Of a stretch of DNA of 6,470 nt, positions 1-6,008 are shown piece by piece; position 1 is the stretch's first letter, and each line of letters starts with the position of its first letter. A model generated the notes under the pieces. It was given only the letters and a program-made list of their open reading frames with translations, searched no databases and was not told the origin of the DNA. The position numbers and the translations under genes are program-made. The stretch covers positions 1 to 6,470 of the forward strand of contig CAZOSM010000014.1 in assembly GCA_964582715.1 (NCBI GenBank). Direction: 5' to 3'. The stretch comes from MFZZ01 sp964582715. Its GTDB lineage: Bacteria > Patescibacteriota > Microgenomatia > UBA1406 > GWC2-37-13.

Positions 1-23
1 ATTATATTTTTAACCCAACACCC

Positions 24-974
24 TTATCTCCTAATCCTTAACTCCCGCTCATATCTTTTGGGGGAAATAAACATTTCTCCCTTACCAATTCCAACAAGCC
101 ATTGCCCTTCTTCACCCTCTCTTAATGGATTATAATCACTACCCCCAAAGATTACTTTTCCCCGTACTCTCAACCATCTAACTGTATCTCTTGACAGTGA
201 GAATTTGTCTCCATGCCATCCCATGACGCCATCTATATATTCTCTTCCATCCAAGACCTTTATTATTTCACTATTAGGATCCTCACTCTCAGGGGAGAAA
301 ATGAACAAACCCCCAGCTTCATGTGCTACTTTCGCAACATGCCTTGGGCTTCTTTCATTATTAAAATAACCGGGCTTACCCACAGCAAAATATAACCACC
401 AGACGAACTTAGGAGAGGGCCCCGACAAATCAAAAGAAGAATTACTGTATTGATCCGCAAATGTTCTACCATACACTGCCCATAATCTTTCTAAAACCTC
501 ATCGTTTTCCGGATTAGAACATACGATTCTGCATAATGTTATTGCCTTCTCATATATCTCACCCGCTCGTAATTTTTCTAACATCGTCTCGGAATCCTCA
601 TCATGCGCCCACACCCTAAAACCTCTTGCCTCAAGAAAAGCGATCTGCTTGTCTAAGACTTTAAGACTGGATCCTCTAATTTTGTCATGGCTGTATAAAT
701 CTTTGATTTCTTGATTATTGGGATTGATGTTGAGGATAATGAAATCCTTTCTCTGGCCGTTAATGTTAAAGATATCCTCAACCCCAAAGTATAAATCGAG
801 CTCGTGGTCTTGGGCTTTGCTAATTATACTGTCGGTGTTATCAGGCAGTACGCCTCTTCCGATTAAGGCAATTGATTTGACATTCGCCTCAATGGCCTTG
901 TCAATTAAGGTAAGCGCATCTTCCTCTGATGTGATATGCGCATGGAAATCAGACCTGTTTTCCAATTCTTTCAT
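24..974 (-). CDS. PHP-domain metallohydrolase-like protein, third gene of the minus-strand operon
   Basis: This 316-residue soluble protein has no visible signal peptide or membrane helix. It resembles the PHP family, which are trinuclear-metal phosphoesterases such as histidinol phosphatase and polymerase proofreading domains. The first motif is DFHAHIT (residues 9-15), with both histidines of the usual HxH. GVED (64-67) fits the glutamate-bearing second motif. HEAGGLFIFSP (218-228) corresponds to the usual 'AGG...AHP' motif but has Ser227 where histidine is expected. GGSDYNP (277-283) fits the terminal 'GSDxH' motif but carries Asn282 instead of His. Some metal ligands therefore appear replaced, so activity may be altered or lost. 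The ATG lies 26 bases inside the upstream nucleotidyltransferase gene. No Shine-Dalgarno sequence is visible, so translational coupling is likely. The substrate is unknown; a phosphate ester made by the neighbouring genes is an inference. The PHP assignment is fairly secure, the specific function is not. Confidence 0.75.
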   Translation of the reverse strand: MKELENRSDFHAHITSEEDALTLIDKAIEANVKSIALIGRGVLPDNTDSIISKAQDHELDLYFGVEDIFNINGQRKDFIILNINPNNQEIKDLYSHDKIRGSSLKVLDKQIAFLEARGFRVWAHDEDSETMLEKLRAGEIYEKAITLCRIVCSNPENDEVLERLWAVYGRTFADQYSNSSFDLSGPSPKFVWWLYFAVGKPGYFNNERSPRHVAKVAHEAGGLFIFSPESEDPNSEIIKVLDGREYIDGVMGWHGDKFSLSRDTVRWLRVRGKVIFGGSDYNPLREGEEGQWLVGIGKGEMFISPKRYERELRIRR

Positions 975-1716
975 TATTTATCTGTTTTATTTTTAAATAT
1001 CTGGCTCTTGATAGTTCTCTTTTGGTATTTACTCCCTGCCAGAAACTACCTTTTTCAAGTTGATGACTGGAGACTTTACTTTTTTGAAGATAGGCGATAT
1101 TAATCAATTCCGGTAAACCCCGTTCGCTTTTGTGGTTTACCTTGATTTGGCTAAAATTATTCTCAAACCATTTTCTATCAATCGCAATTGCTCCGCAGAG
1201 AATTTGTAATTTGGTGAGTCCTTTTTCTTGGGCTTGTTTAAAATCAACGGTGTCGATTGGGCGGCCGTTAGCGTCCGAGATGATGCCACCTACCGGTAGA
1301 GGTTTTGATTTGAAGGTGAGCAGGGTAAGGACATTATCCTTTTGTTCGTGTTCACGGCAGAGGTCAATTATGTTTTCAGGGGTGTAAAGGAAGGCGTCAT
1401 CCACGTAGAGGACGAGGAGATGTTGTTGGTCGATGTTGCGGGTGGCAGAGAATAAACTTGTCGCCGTCCCTCCGCCAGGCGGGTTTTGAACAAGCCAATC
1501 AACCGTAAGGTTTTTGTTTCTGGAAATGATTTTGTCAGCTTCGTACCCTACCACCACTATTGGATCAGATTGACAAACCTTTTTTGCAAGCTCTGTACAC
1601 CATGTCAATAGGTTTTTACCCTGAATCTTAACTAAACTCTTGTGAAGTTTTGAATTCATCCTGGTACTCTTACCTGCGGCTAGAATGACAACCTGCCATT
1701 TTTTTGGGTTGATCAT
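949..1716 (-). CDS. GlmU-type sugar-1-phosphate nucleotidyltransferase, pyrophosphorylase domain only
   Basis: The protein is 255 residues long. It should join a nucleotide triphosphate to a sugar phosphate (or similar phospho-alcohol), releasing pyrophosphate in the cytoplasm. The nucleotide-binding signature LAAGKSTRM is at 12-20, with a GlmU-like lysine at 26. QNPPGGGTA (77-85) sits where GlmU has its Q..Q-LGTGHA uridine-binding loop. LYVDDAF (103-109) supplies the metal-binding aspartate position. DANGRPIDTV (148-157) and GVNTKREL (228-235) match conserved GlmU segments, the latter carrying the GVN asparagine. The length equals only the GlmU N-terminal domain; the left-handed beta-helix acetyltransferase domain is absent. 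The 'NTG' that helps bind GlcNAc in GlmU appears as LCG (173-175), so the sugar may differ. The start codon overlaps the stop of the upstream fusion gene as ATGA, and the end overlaps the PHP gene. Alternatives are a MurU-like or LicC-like (CTP:phosphocholine) enzyme. Confidence 0.8.
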   Translation of the reverse strand: MINPKKWQVVILAAGKSTRMNSKLHKSLVKIQGKNLLTWCTELAKKVCQSDPIVVVGYEADKIISRNKNLTVDWLVQNPPGGGTATSLFSATRNIDQQHLLVLYVDDAFLYTPENIIDLCREHEQKDNVLTLLTFKSKPLPVGGIISDANGRPIDTVDFKQAQEKGLTKLQILCGAIAIDRKWFENNFSQIKVNHKSERGLPELINIAYLQKSKVSSHQLEKGSFWQGVNTKRELSRARYLKIKQINNERIGKQV

Positions 1717-3524
1717 TTGTTTTTGTCCATTAACACCATTCTTGGATATTCCGTCATTTTATCACTTTTTAGCACATTATCAACGTAATCAAAACATATT
1801 TCTTGAACACCTTGATCGTTAGAAAGTCTACAGGCAAAACAAGTGACCATTACTAATCTCGTAATAGCTGAAACCATTTGATTGATTTCCTTACCATATA
1901 AACGCAAGAACCTATCGTGATACTTCATCGGTATTTGAAATAGAATTCGTTCAATATCCCATATAGGAGAGCAACCAGAAGCATGTTCAAAATCAATCAG
2001 GAAAAGCCTGTCTTTATCGGAAATTATTAAATTCCTTGGTCCCGGATCCATATGACACAAGTACGGGTCTTCCGAATCAAGAATGCTTTTATAGTCTTTT
2101 ATCAAATGGGCAATTTTATTAATTCTTTCATCACTAATTTTTAGACCCTTTAGCCTAGAAAGCAAATAATCAGAATAGCAGTCATGCGGATACTTCCAAT
2201 TCAACCTTCCAAAATATTCTATTGGTTTTTGGTGTATTTGTTTGACAACATCGGCGTATTGTAAAAGATACTTTTCAATATTATCAACATCTAATTTGTT
2301 GGAAAAAATATCCTCCTGAATGATCAAGATAGAATATTTGCTTTGGTCTATTCCGATAATGTGTTTAGAATTTATGATATTCCAGGCTGAAAACTCAGCA
2401 TAGGCAAGGCGAGAATCCTTGATTGGATATATTTTTGAAATCGTGTTAATGCCATCTATAAATGTGGGGATGATCACTTTTTCCAAACCAGTAGAATTTC
2501 TTTTACCGATTAAAATCATGGCAGTATCTATAACCCACTTTGATAACACAACATTAAGATGTTCAAGACGTTCGATGTTTTCAGAAATCCTCGTTAAATA
2601 GATAAGATGCTCTGCCAGTTCGTTCGCGAAAGTTGAATACGCAGAATAATCAATGACGGCTTCACTGACGAGATTACCTATTTCCCTTGGTGAAAATCCA
2701 TAACCTCGTACTTTCCCCAACCTCCATTGATTGAAATATAGTTTGCTATTCTGAGAAAAAATAATTTCCCACCGTACTTTTTCTAAAGTCCACAATAGAG
2801 AGTGAAGCAGTCTAGATCTACTAATTTCGGTTTCATCAGTTTTTTGTGAAAGATTTTTCATTAATAGCTGAACATCATCAAAAACCGCCTTACTGTCATT
2901 TTCGTATTTTTCTCGTATCCCTATATCAAGAGTCCGGGATGATTTAATCCTCGTTCCATTTCTGCAAAACTCTATTTCTTGAAAGATGCGTCTCAACCAT
3001 TTTTTAGATATATTCATAGAGAGGCTTCTTTCTTTAGCCTTATTCCAATTCTCCACAAATTCATTTAAACTTTGAGCCAGGTCAGCAGCCTTTTGGGTAT
3101 CTGATAACTCATACTGAATTACTCTTGTATCAAAAAAACTGTCAACAAAATCGATTTGTACGATTTCACCTAATTTTTTGGGGTTCAACACCCGGGTATA
3201 AAAAATGTTTTGGTATAAAGATGCTTCCTCTTGAGAAAAAAAGCTTGCTAAATGTCTATCTAGATTTGGGTAGTTATATTTAATACCAAGTCTGGTCCTT
3301 AAGGCCCTTTCGGCACTTGCAATGTTAGACAACCTTGAAAGATTAACTATAGAGTCGTCTTTGCAAATCAGCCATACATCCATATCACTCGCATTATTAG
3401 CATCGTACCTGCCGAAAGAGCCTAAAATCATTACCGATACGATCTCGCCGAAAAACTCAGATTGTTTCAAAAGACTTACATATTCCTCAACTATCTTCTC
3501 AATCACAGCCTGTTCCCTAGGCAT
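1713..3524 (-). CDS. Two-domain protein: polymerase beta-type nucleotidyltransferase fused to APH/choline kinase-type phosphotransferase
   Basis: This 603-residue soluble protein is the first gene of the operon. At the N-terminus, ILGSFGRYD (33-41) followed by SDMDVWL (46-52) is the GSxGR...DxD signature of the polymerase beta nucleotidyltransferase superfamily; Asp47 and Asp49 are the likely metal ligands. A long, mostly helical middle (about 100-330) has no motif I recognise. The C-terminal part (about 350-600) is APH-like. A possible ATP-lobe strand and Glu-bearing helix lie near 365-385. The catalytic loop HMDPGPRN (491-498) gives His491, Asp493 and Asn498. LIDFEHA carries the DFG-like Asp511, and WDIERI includes Asp523. 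All key kinase residues are present, so phosphorylation of a small molecule is expected. The N-terminal domain could nucleotidylate the same substrate, a partner, or nothing. The ATG start follows a minus-strand promoter by only a few bases. The substrate is not known. The superfamily calls are firm, the role is open. Confidence 0.8.
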   Translation of the reverse strand: MPREQAVIEKIVEEYVSLLKQSEFFGEIVSVMILGSFGRYDANNASDMDVWLICKDDSIVNLSRLSNIASAERALRTRLGIKYNYPNLDRHLASFFSQEEASLYQNIFYTRVLNPKKLGEIVQIDFVDSFFDTRVIQYELSDTQKAADLAQSLNEFVENWNKAKERSLSMNISKKWLRRIFQEIEFCRNGTRIKSSRTLDIGIREKYENDSKAVFDDVQLLMKNLSQKTDETEISRSRLLHSLLWTLEKVRWEIIFSQNSKLYFNQWRLGKVRGYGFSPREIGNLVSEAVIDYSAYSTFANELAEHLIYLTRISENIERLEHLNVVLSKWVIDTAMILIGKRNSTGLEKVIIPTFIDGINTISKIYPIKDSRLAYAEFSAWNIINSKHIIGIDQSKYSILIIQEDIFSNKLDVDNIEKYLLQYADVVKQIHQKPIEYFGRLNWKYPHDCYSDYLLSRLKGLKISDERINKIAHLIKDYKSILDSEDPYLCHMDPGPRNLIISDKDRLFLIDFEHASGCSPIWDIERILFQIPMKYHDRFLRLYGKEINQMVSAITRLVMVTCFACRLSNDQGVQEICFDYVDNVLKSDKMTEYPRMVLMDKNK

Positions 3525-3530
3525 ATTTAC

Positions 3531-3543
3531 CCTATATTATAGG
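3531..3543. repeat. Short palindrome over the operon -10 element, possible operator
   Basis: CCTATA-T-TATAGG is a perfect inverted repeat with six-base arms and one central base. It covers the minus-strand -10 box. A direct repeat TAGGT occurs at 3540-3544 and 3550-3554, one helical turn apart. A repressor or autoregulator could bind here and affect both divergent genes, but AT-rich -10 regions form such palindromes easily by chance. Confidence 0.25.
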
Positions 3544-3562
3544 TAACTGTAGGTCTCGTCAA
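3534..3562 (-). promoter_or_regulatory. Predicted promoter of the minus-strand operon
   Basis: Reading the minus strand, TTGACG (3562-3557) is a five-of-six match to the -35 consensus and TATAAT (3541-3536) is a perfect -10. The spacer is 15 bases, which is short. Shifting the -10 by two bases to TAATAT gives a 17-base spacer. Either way transcription would begin around 3527-3530, only about 3-6 bases before the ATG at 3524, predicting a nearly leaderless mRNA. Confidence 0.5.
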
Positions 3563-3572
3563 CAGACTAAGC

Positions 3573-3578
3573 TATAAT
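3573..3578 (+). promoter_or_regulatory. Predicted -10 element for the murA-like gene
   Basis: A perfect TATAAT lies 6 bases upstream of the ATG at 3585. Standard spacing puts the transcription start at or within a base or two of the ATG, implying a leaderless mRNA. No good -35 is visible (TAGGTC at 3550-3555 has the right 17-base spacing but matches poorly), and there is no extended TGn motif. No Shine-Dalgarno sequence fits between the -10 and the ATG. Confidence 0.5.
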
Positions 3579-3584
3579 ATCTCT

Positions 3585-4916
3585 ATGAATGGAACCGTCA
3601 AAATAATGGGTGGCAAACGACTAATAGGTGAAGTTAAACCAATCCCAAATAAAAACGCAATCGTGGCCGCGTTACCGCTATCTCTACTAAATCACGGAGT
3701 CACAACATACACATCAATCCCTGATACCACCGATGTGGCTAAGATACTGGCAATAATAAAAAAACTAGGTGGAAGTGTTGAGCGTAGGGACTTTGGAGAG
3801 GTAAAGATTAACTGTAACGCAATCAAAACACATAAAATCGATGAAGAACTTGGTGGTTCTTTCAGGGCATCATTAAACTTCGTTGGCCCTTTACTTGCAA
3901 GAATGGGAAAAGCAGAAGTACCCCAACCAGGAGGTTGCGATCTCGGCATGCGTTCTATCGAAGCTCATACAAACGCTTTTTCAAAACTAGGAGTAAAAAT
4001 AAGCCGTCGAGGGAACAATATCGTTTTTGTTGCACCATCGGTAAAAAAGAAAAGACACCAGATTTGGCAGATTGAAGCAAGCGTATCAGCCACAGAAAAC
4101 ATTGCAGGCTACGTCGCCGGAATTAACTCAGATGTTGAGATTATTGATGCGGCAAGTGAACCACACGTAACGGATGTCATTAAATTCCTTAATAAAATGG
4201 GAGCAGAAATAACAGGAATTGGTTCTAATCGATTGCGAATTAAGGGAAAGGAGAGACTTCAAGATGCTGTGTTCGTTCCAAGCCCTGACTTTGTGGACAT
4301 TGTAGGCTACATGATCGCCTCAGCGATAACTGATGGCGAGATCATAATAAAAGGAGGAAATGTTCTTGACGTGATGGATGGAATTATCAATTGGATGGAG
4401 TTATTCAATATTAAGATTGACCGTACGGGTGACGATTTAATAGTAAAGAGAGGTAAGAGAGGATTAGAAATATCTAAAATAGGTTTTCCTCTAGCCGCAC
4501 CAAACTTACCAAAATTTGTTCCGAGACCTTGGCCAGGCTTTCCTGTCGACTGTCTGCCACCAATAGCCACTTTGGCAAGTAAATCAAGAGGAAGATTATT
4601 GCTTCAAAATTGGATGTACGAAACCGGATTGGATTTTGTAAGAGAATTAAATTTTTTGGGCGCGGACATTTTAATGCTCGACCCACAAAAAATTATTATC
4701 AATGGTCCGGTCAATTTCAAAGGCGGTGAAGTTGCTCCTCCTGCGGTAATTCAAGCAACAAAAGCAATATTTCTCGCTGCCCTAGCAGACCCTGTCCAAA
4801 CTGTCATCCATGGATTTGATATTCTAAAGAGGCGATATCCAAATATTGTTGATGTATACAAAAAATTGGGAGCTGAGATTGAGATCGTCGAAAATAGATC
4901 GACGGGAATTAAGTGA
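3585..4916 (+). CDS. murA: UDP-N-acetylglucosamine 1-carboxyvinyltransferase (MurA), divergent form
   Basis: MurA transfers enolpyruvate from PEP to UDP-GlcNAc, the first committed step of peptidoglycan precursor synthesis, in the cytoplasm. The 443 residues slightly exceed the usual ~420. By eye against E. coli MurA: Lys23-Asn24 match Lys22-Asn23; FRAS holds Arg94 (Arg91); PGGCDLGMR (115-123) holds the fosfomycin-target Cys118 (Cys115) and Arg123 (Arg120); ATEN (169-172) is conserved; PGFPVD (317-322) ends in the general-base Asp322 (Asp305); and RRYPNIV near 418 keeps the PEP-binding arginine. Deviations: the 'SGA' before KNA is IPN, 'PDRIE' is PDFVD (234-238), and the segment matching 'DLRAS' (Asp369/Arg371) reads VIQAT. 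It may therefore be a real but diverged MurA or a paralogue making a related enolpyruvyl ether. It is transcribed away from the kinase/nucleotidyltransferase operon across a 60-base promoter region. The start fits the family N-terminus exactly. Confidence 0.88.
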   Translation: MNGTVKIMGGKRLIGEVKPIPNKNAIVAALPLSLLNHGVTTYTSIPDTTDVAKILAIIKKLGGSVERRDFGEVKINCNAIKTHKIDEELGGSFRASLNFVGPLLARMGKAEVPQPGGCDLGMRSIEAHTNAFSKLGVKISRRGNNIVFVAPSVKKKRHQIWQIEASVSATENIAGYVAGINSDVEIIDAASEPHVTDVIKFLNKMGAEITGIGSNRLRIKGKERLQDAVFVPSPDFVDIVGYMIASAITDGEIIIKGGNVLDVMDGIINWMELFNIKIDRTGDDLIVKRGKRGLEISKIGFPLAAPNLPKFVPRPWPGFPVDCLPPIATLASKSRGRLLLQNWMYETGLDFVRELNFLGADILMLDPQKIIINGPVNFKGGEVAPPAVIQATKAIFLAALADPVQTVIHGFDILKRRYPNIVDVYKKLGAEIEIVENRSTGIK

Positions 4917-4939
4917 AAGTTTGTCTAGATTCAAAGCCG

Positions 4940-4962
4940 TCACAAAAAGGTGAATATTTTTT
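4940..4962 (+). terminator. Weak candidate terminator after murA
   Basis: TCAC at 4940-4943 can pair with GTGA at 4950-4953 around a six-base loop, and a run of six T follows at 4957-4962. A larger imperfect pairing ATTCA (4929-4933)/TGAAT (4951-4955) is also possible. The stem is short and AU-rich, so this is weak. The rest of 4917-5040 shows nothing recognisable. Confidence 0.25.
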
Positions 4963-5045
4963 GCCAATGAAAAGCGATAATTTAAACAGTCACTAATTTA
5001 TTGATGAAGTTGCTGTCGAAGAATGCGTCCGAAATAATAAACTTA

Positions 5046-5064
5046 CCACGACCTTACGGTCGGG
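5046..5064 (-). repeat. IS200-type right-end hairpin (downstream of tnpA)
   Basis: CGACC-TTAC-GGTCG at 5049-5062 is a perfect five-base-pair stem with a four-base loop. It is extended by CC (5046-5047) pairing with GG (5063-5064) across a bulged A at 5048. A bulged stem is typical of the single-stranded DNA hairpins bound by TnpA. It begins about four bases beyond the tnpA stop codon. Confidence 0.65.
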
Positions 5065-5067
5065 ATA

Positions 5068-5500
5068 TTAGTTTACTTCAAACAAAGTTTGTCCTGAATC
5101 TTTATTGCCCTGGTTCTCTATGTATTTCTTAATAGTTTCTTGATCAATACCAACAGTAGAAGAAAAATATCCTTCTAACCATACTGACTCTGTACCCCAA
5201 CATGCTTGTTTTATGAAATCAAACTTCTTTTTAACTCTTTGGCCGTGTTTTGTTTAATGATTCCTACTGCTTTACCAACACTAATAGTTGGCGGAATTGA
5301 CACTAAAAGATGTAAGTGGTCTTTGTCATGATTGACTTTTTTTTAAACCTAATTAGTGGATAGTGTTTAGTTACTTCCGCCAACTTAACATCAAAGTAAA
5401 CAAATACTCCAGCATTAAATATTTTCCTTCTGTACTTAGTCACCAAGATTAGATGGTAGTTACATTGATAAACACAGTGAGATAGTTGAATTAATTCCAC
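5068..5500 (-). pseudogene. tnpA: IS200/IS605 transposase TnpA, inactivated by two frameshifts
   Basis: TnpA cuts and rejoins single-stranded DNA through a catalytic tyrosine. The N-terminal frame starts at GTG (5500-5498) and reads HCVYQCNYHLILVTKYRRK (8-26), typical of the family. It runs into the wrong frame at an eight-base T run (5337-5344; A on the coding strand) and stops soon after. Six A would restore VNHDKDHLHLLVSIPP with the HxH metal motif (His61, His63 of the repaired protein). A second break at the T5 run 5228-5232, one base short, ends the frame again. Repairing it gives WGTESVWLEGYFSSTVG and then KKYIENQG with the catalytic Tyr126, ending LFEVN at TAA (5070-5068). The repaired length would be 143 residues, normal for the family. 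With both breaks no active transposase can be made unless ribosomes or polymerase slip twice. Confidence 0.85.
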
Positions 5501-5551
5501 AACCTCATTCTACCCTTCAACCCCAAAAACGATTCAGGAATGGCTCCATCT

Positions 5552-5570
5552 CTCGACCTTACGGTCGGAG
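5552..5570 (-). repeat. IS200-type left-end hairpin (upstream of tnpA)
   Basis: This carries the same CGACC-TTAC-GGTCG core (5554-5567) as the other end. An alternative pairing extends the stem with CTC (5552-5554) against GAG (5568-5570) and bulges G5567. It lies about 50 bases upstream of the GTG start of tnpA. Conservation of both ends suggests they could still be recognised by a transposase supplied in trans. Confidence 0.65.
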
Positions 5571-5600
5571 TATTAAGCAGGGATTAATAAATATAGATAA

Positions 5601-5961
5601 ACTTTATTTACGACTCTCCACAAACTTATATATGCGATTCCATCAGAAATCGAGTTTCGTTTGTTCCAGGCCTTCCTTCTCATGACATTCGATACATCTT
5701 AGGCCATTTCCAGCATTCTGTTTCAGTATCCCAACTACTTTCGAGACCGACGAGACTAACCAGTACCAGTTCTCTTTCCTAGAGCACCTCAAACAAACGC
5801 TACAACTCCTCAGAGAAGATGTTGAATCAACCTCATCCTGGCTCCACCTGTTTAACTCCCGCCGCCAGAAACAACAAAGCTTCTACTGGTCCATGGCCAA
5901 ATCAAAAGGCACCAAGTTTACCCTCTCTGAGGAACGCTCCATCTCTACTAGTATTGGTTAG
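5601..5961 (+). pseudogene. Decayed plus-strand gene of unknown function
   Basis: There is no intact gene here, but three protein-like stretches follow one another in different plus frames. The first is at 5601-5699 (includes IPSEIEFRLFQAFLL). The second is at about 5675-5740 (includes DIRYILGHFQHSVSVSQLL). The third and most convincing is at about 5734-5961, ending at TAG; it includes QFSFLEHLKQTLQLLRED, then WLHLFNSRRQKQQSFYWS and KGTKFTLSEERSISTSIG. The last frame is open from 5686 but has no ATG, GTG or TTG until an internal methionine near 5893, so it cannot stand alone. Codons are C-rich like those of truB, suggesting a former resident gene rather than part of the insertion sequence. 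I do not recognise the family with confidence. The reading is tentative and rests on composition and continuity only. Confidence 0.4.
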
Positions 5962-5987
5962 ACCAACATCAGCCCCACGGCACGAAA

Positions 5988-5993
5988 TATAGT
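5988..5993 (+). promoter_or_regulatory. Candidate -10 element for tRNA-Val and truB
   Basis: TATAGT (5988-5993) is a five-of-six -10 match and would start transcription near 6000, about nine bases before the mature tRNA. No clear -35 is seen at the proper distance (about 5965-5970). A TAAAAT at 5993-5998 is an alternative but leaves very little 5' leader. Confidence 0.3.
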
Positions 5994-6008
5994 AAAATAA
6001 TCACACCC

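Larger units (their letters stand above)
5041..5580 (-). mobile_element. Degenerate IS200/IS605-family insertion sequence (tnpA only)
   Basis: The element consists of a broken Y1 (HUH) transposase gene between two near-identical subterminal hairpins that lie in the same orientation, as IS200/IS605 ends do, rather than as inverted repeats. On the minus strand each end reads TAATA, then two to three variable bases, then CGACC-GTAA-GGTCG. No tnpB accompanies it, so it is of the IS200 type. The outer limits are approximate because the cleavage sites cannot be fixed by eye; about 540 bases is slightly small for the family. It sits between murA and a decayed gene and disrupts no intact gene. Confidence 0.7.

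Noticed and set aside
213..395. Plus-strand open frame inside the PHP gene, and similar antisense frames at 718-996, 1130-1387, 2419-2601, 3322-3546, 3692-3949, 4307-4570 and 4474-4686
   Set aside because: They lie opposite clearly conserved genes, show no family motifs and have low-complexity or unnatural composition; they are shadows.
1713..3524. Aminoglycoside resistance gene
   Set aside because: Only the general ANT and APH folds are shared; context and fusion point to small-molecule or envelope metabolism, and no drug-specific signature is visible.
5303..5500. A free-standing 65-residue protein
   Set aside because: It is the N-terminal part of the frameshifted IS200 transposase; residues after the A8 run (KSIMTKTTYIF) are out-of-frame translation.
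5590..6000. A tnpB gene or guide (omega) RNA belonging to the insertion sequence
   Set aside because: No RuvC-like or zinc-finger motif appears in any frame, and the region lies outside the left-end hairpin.
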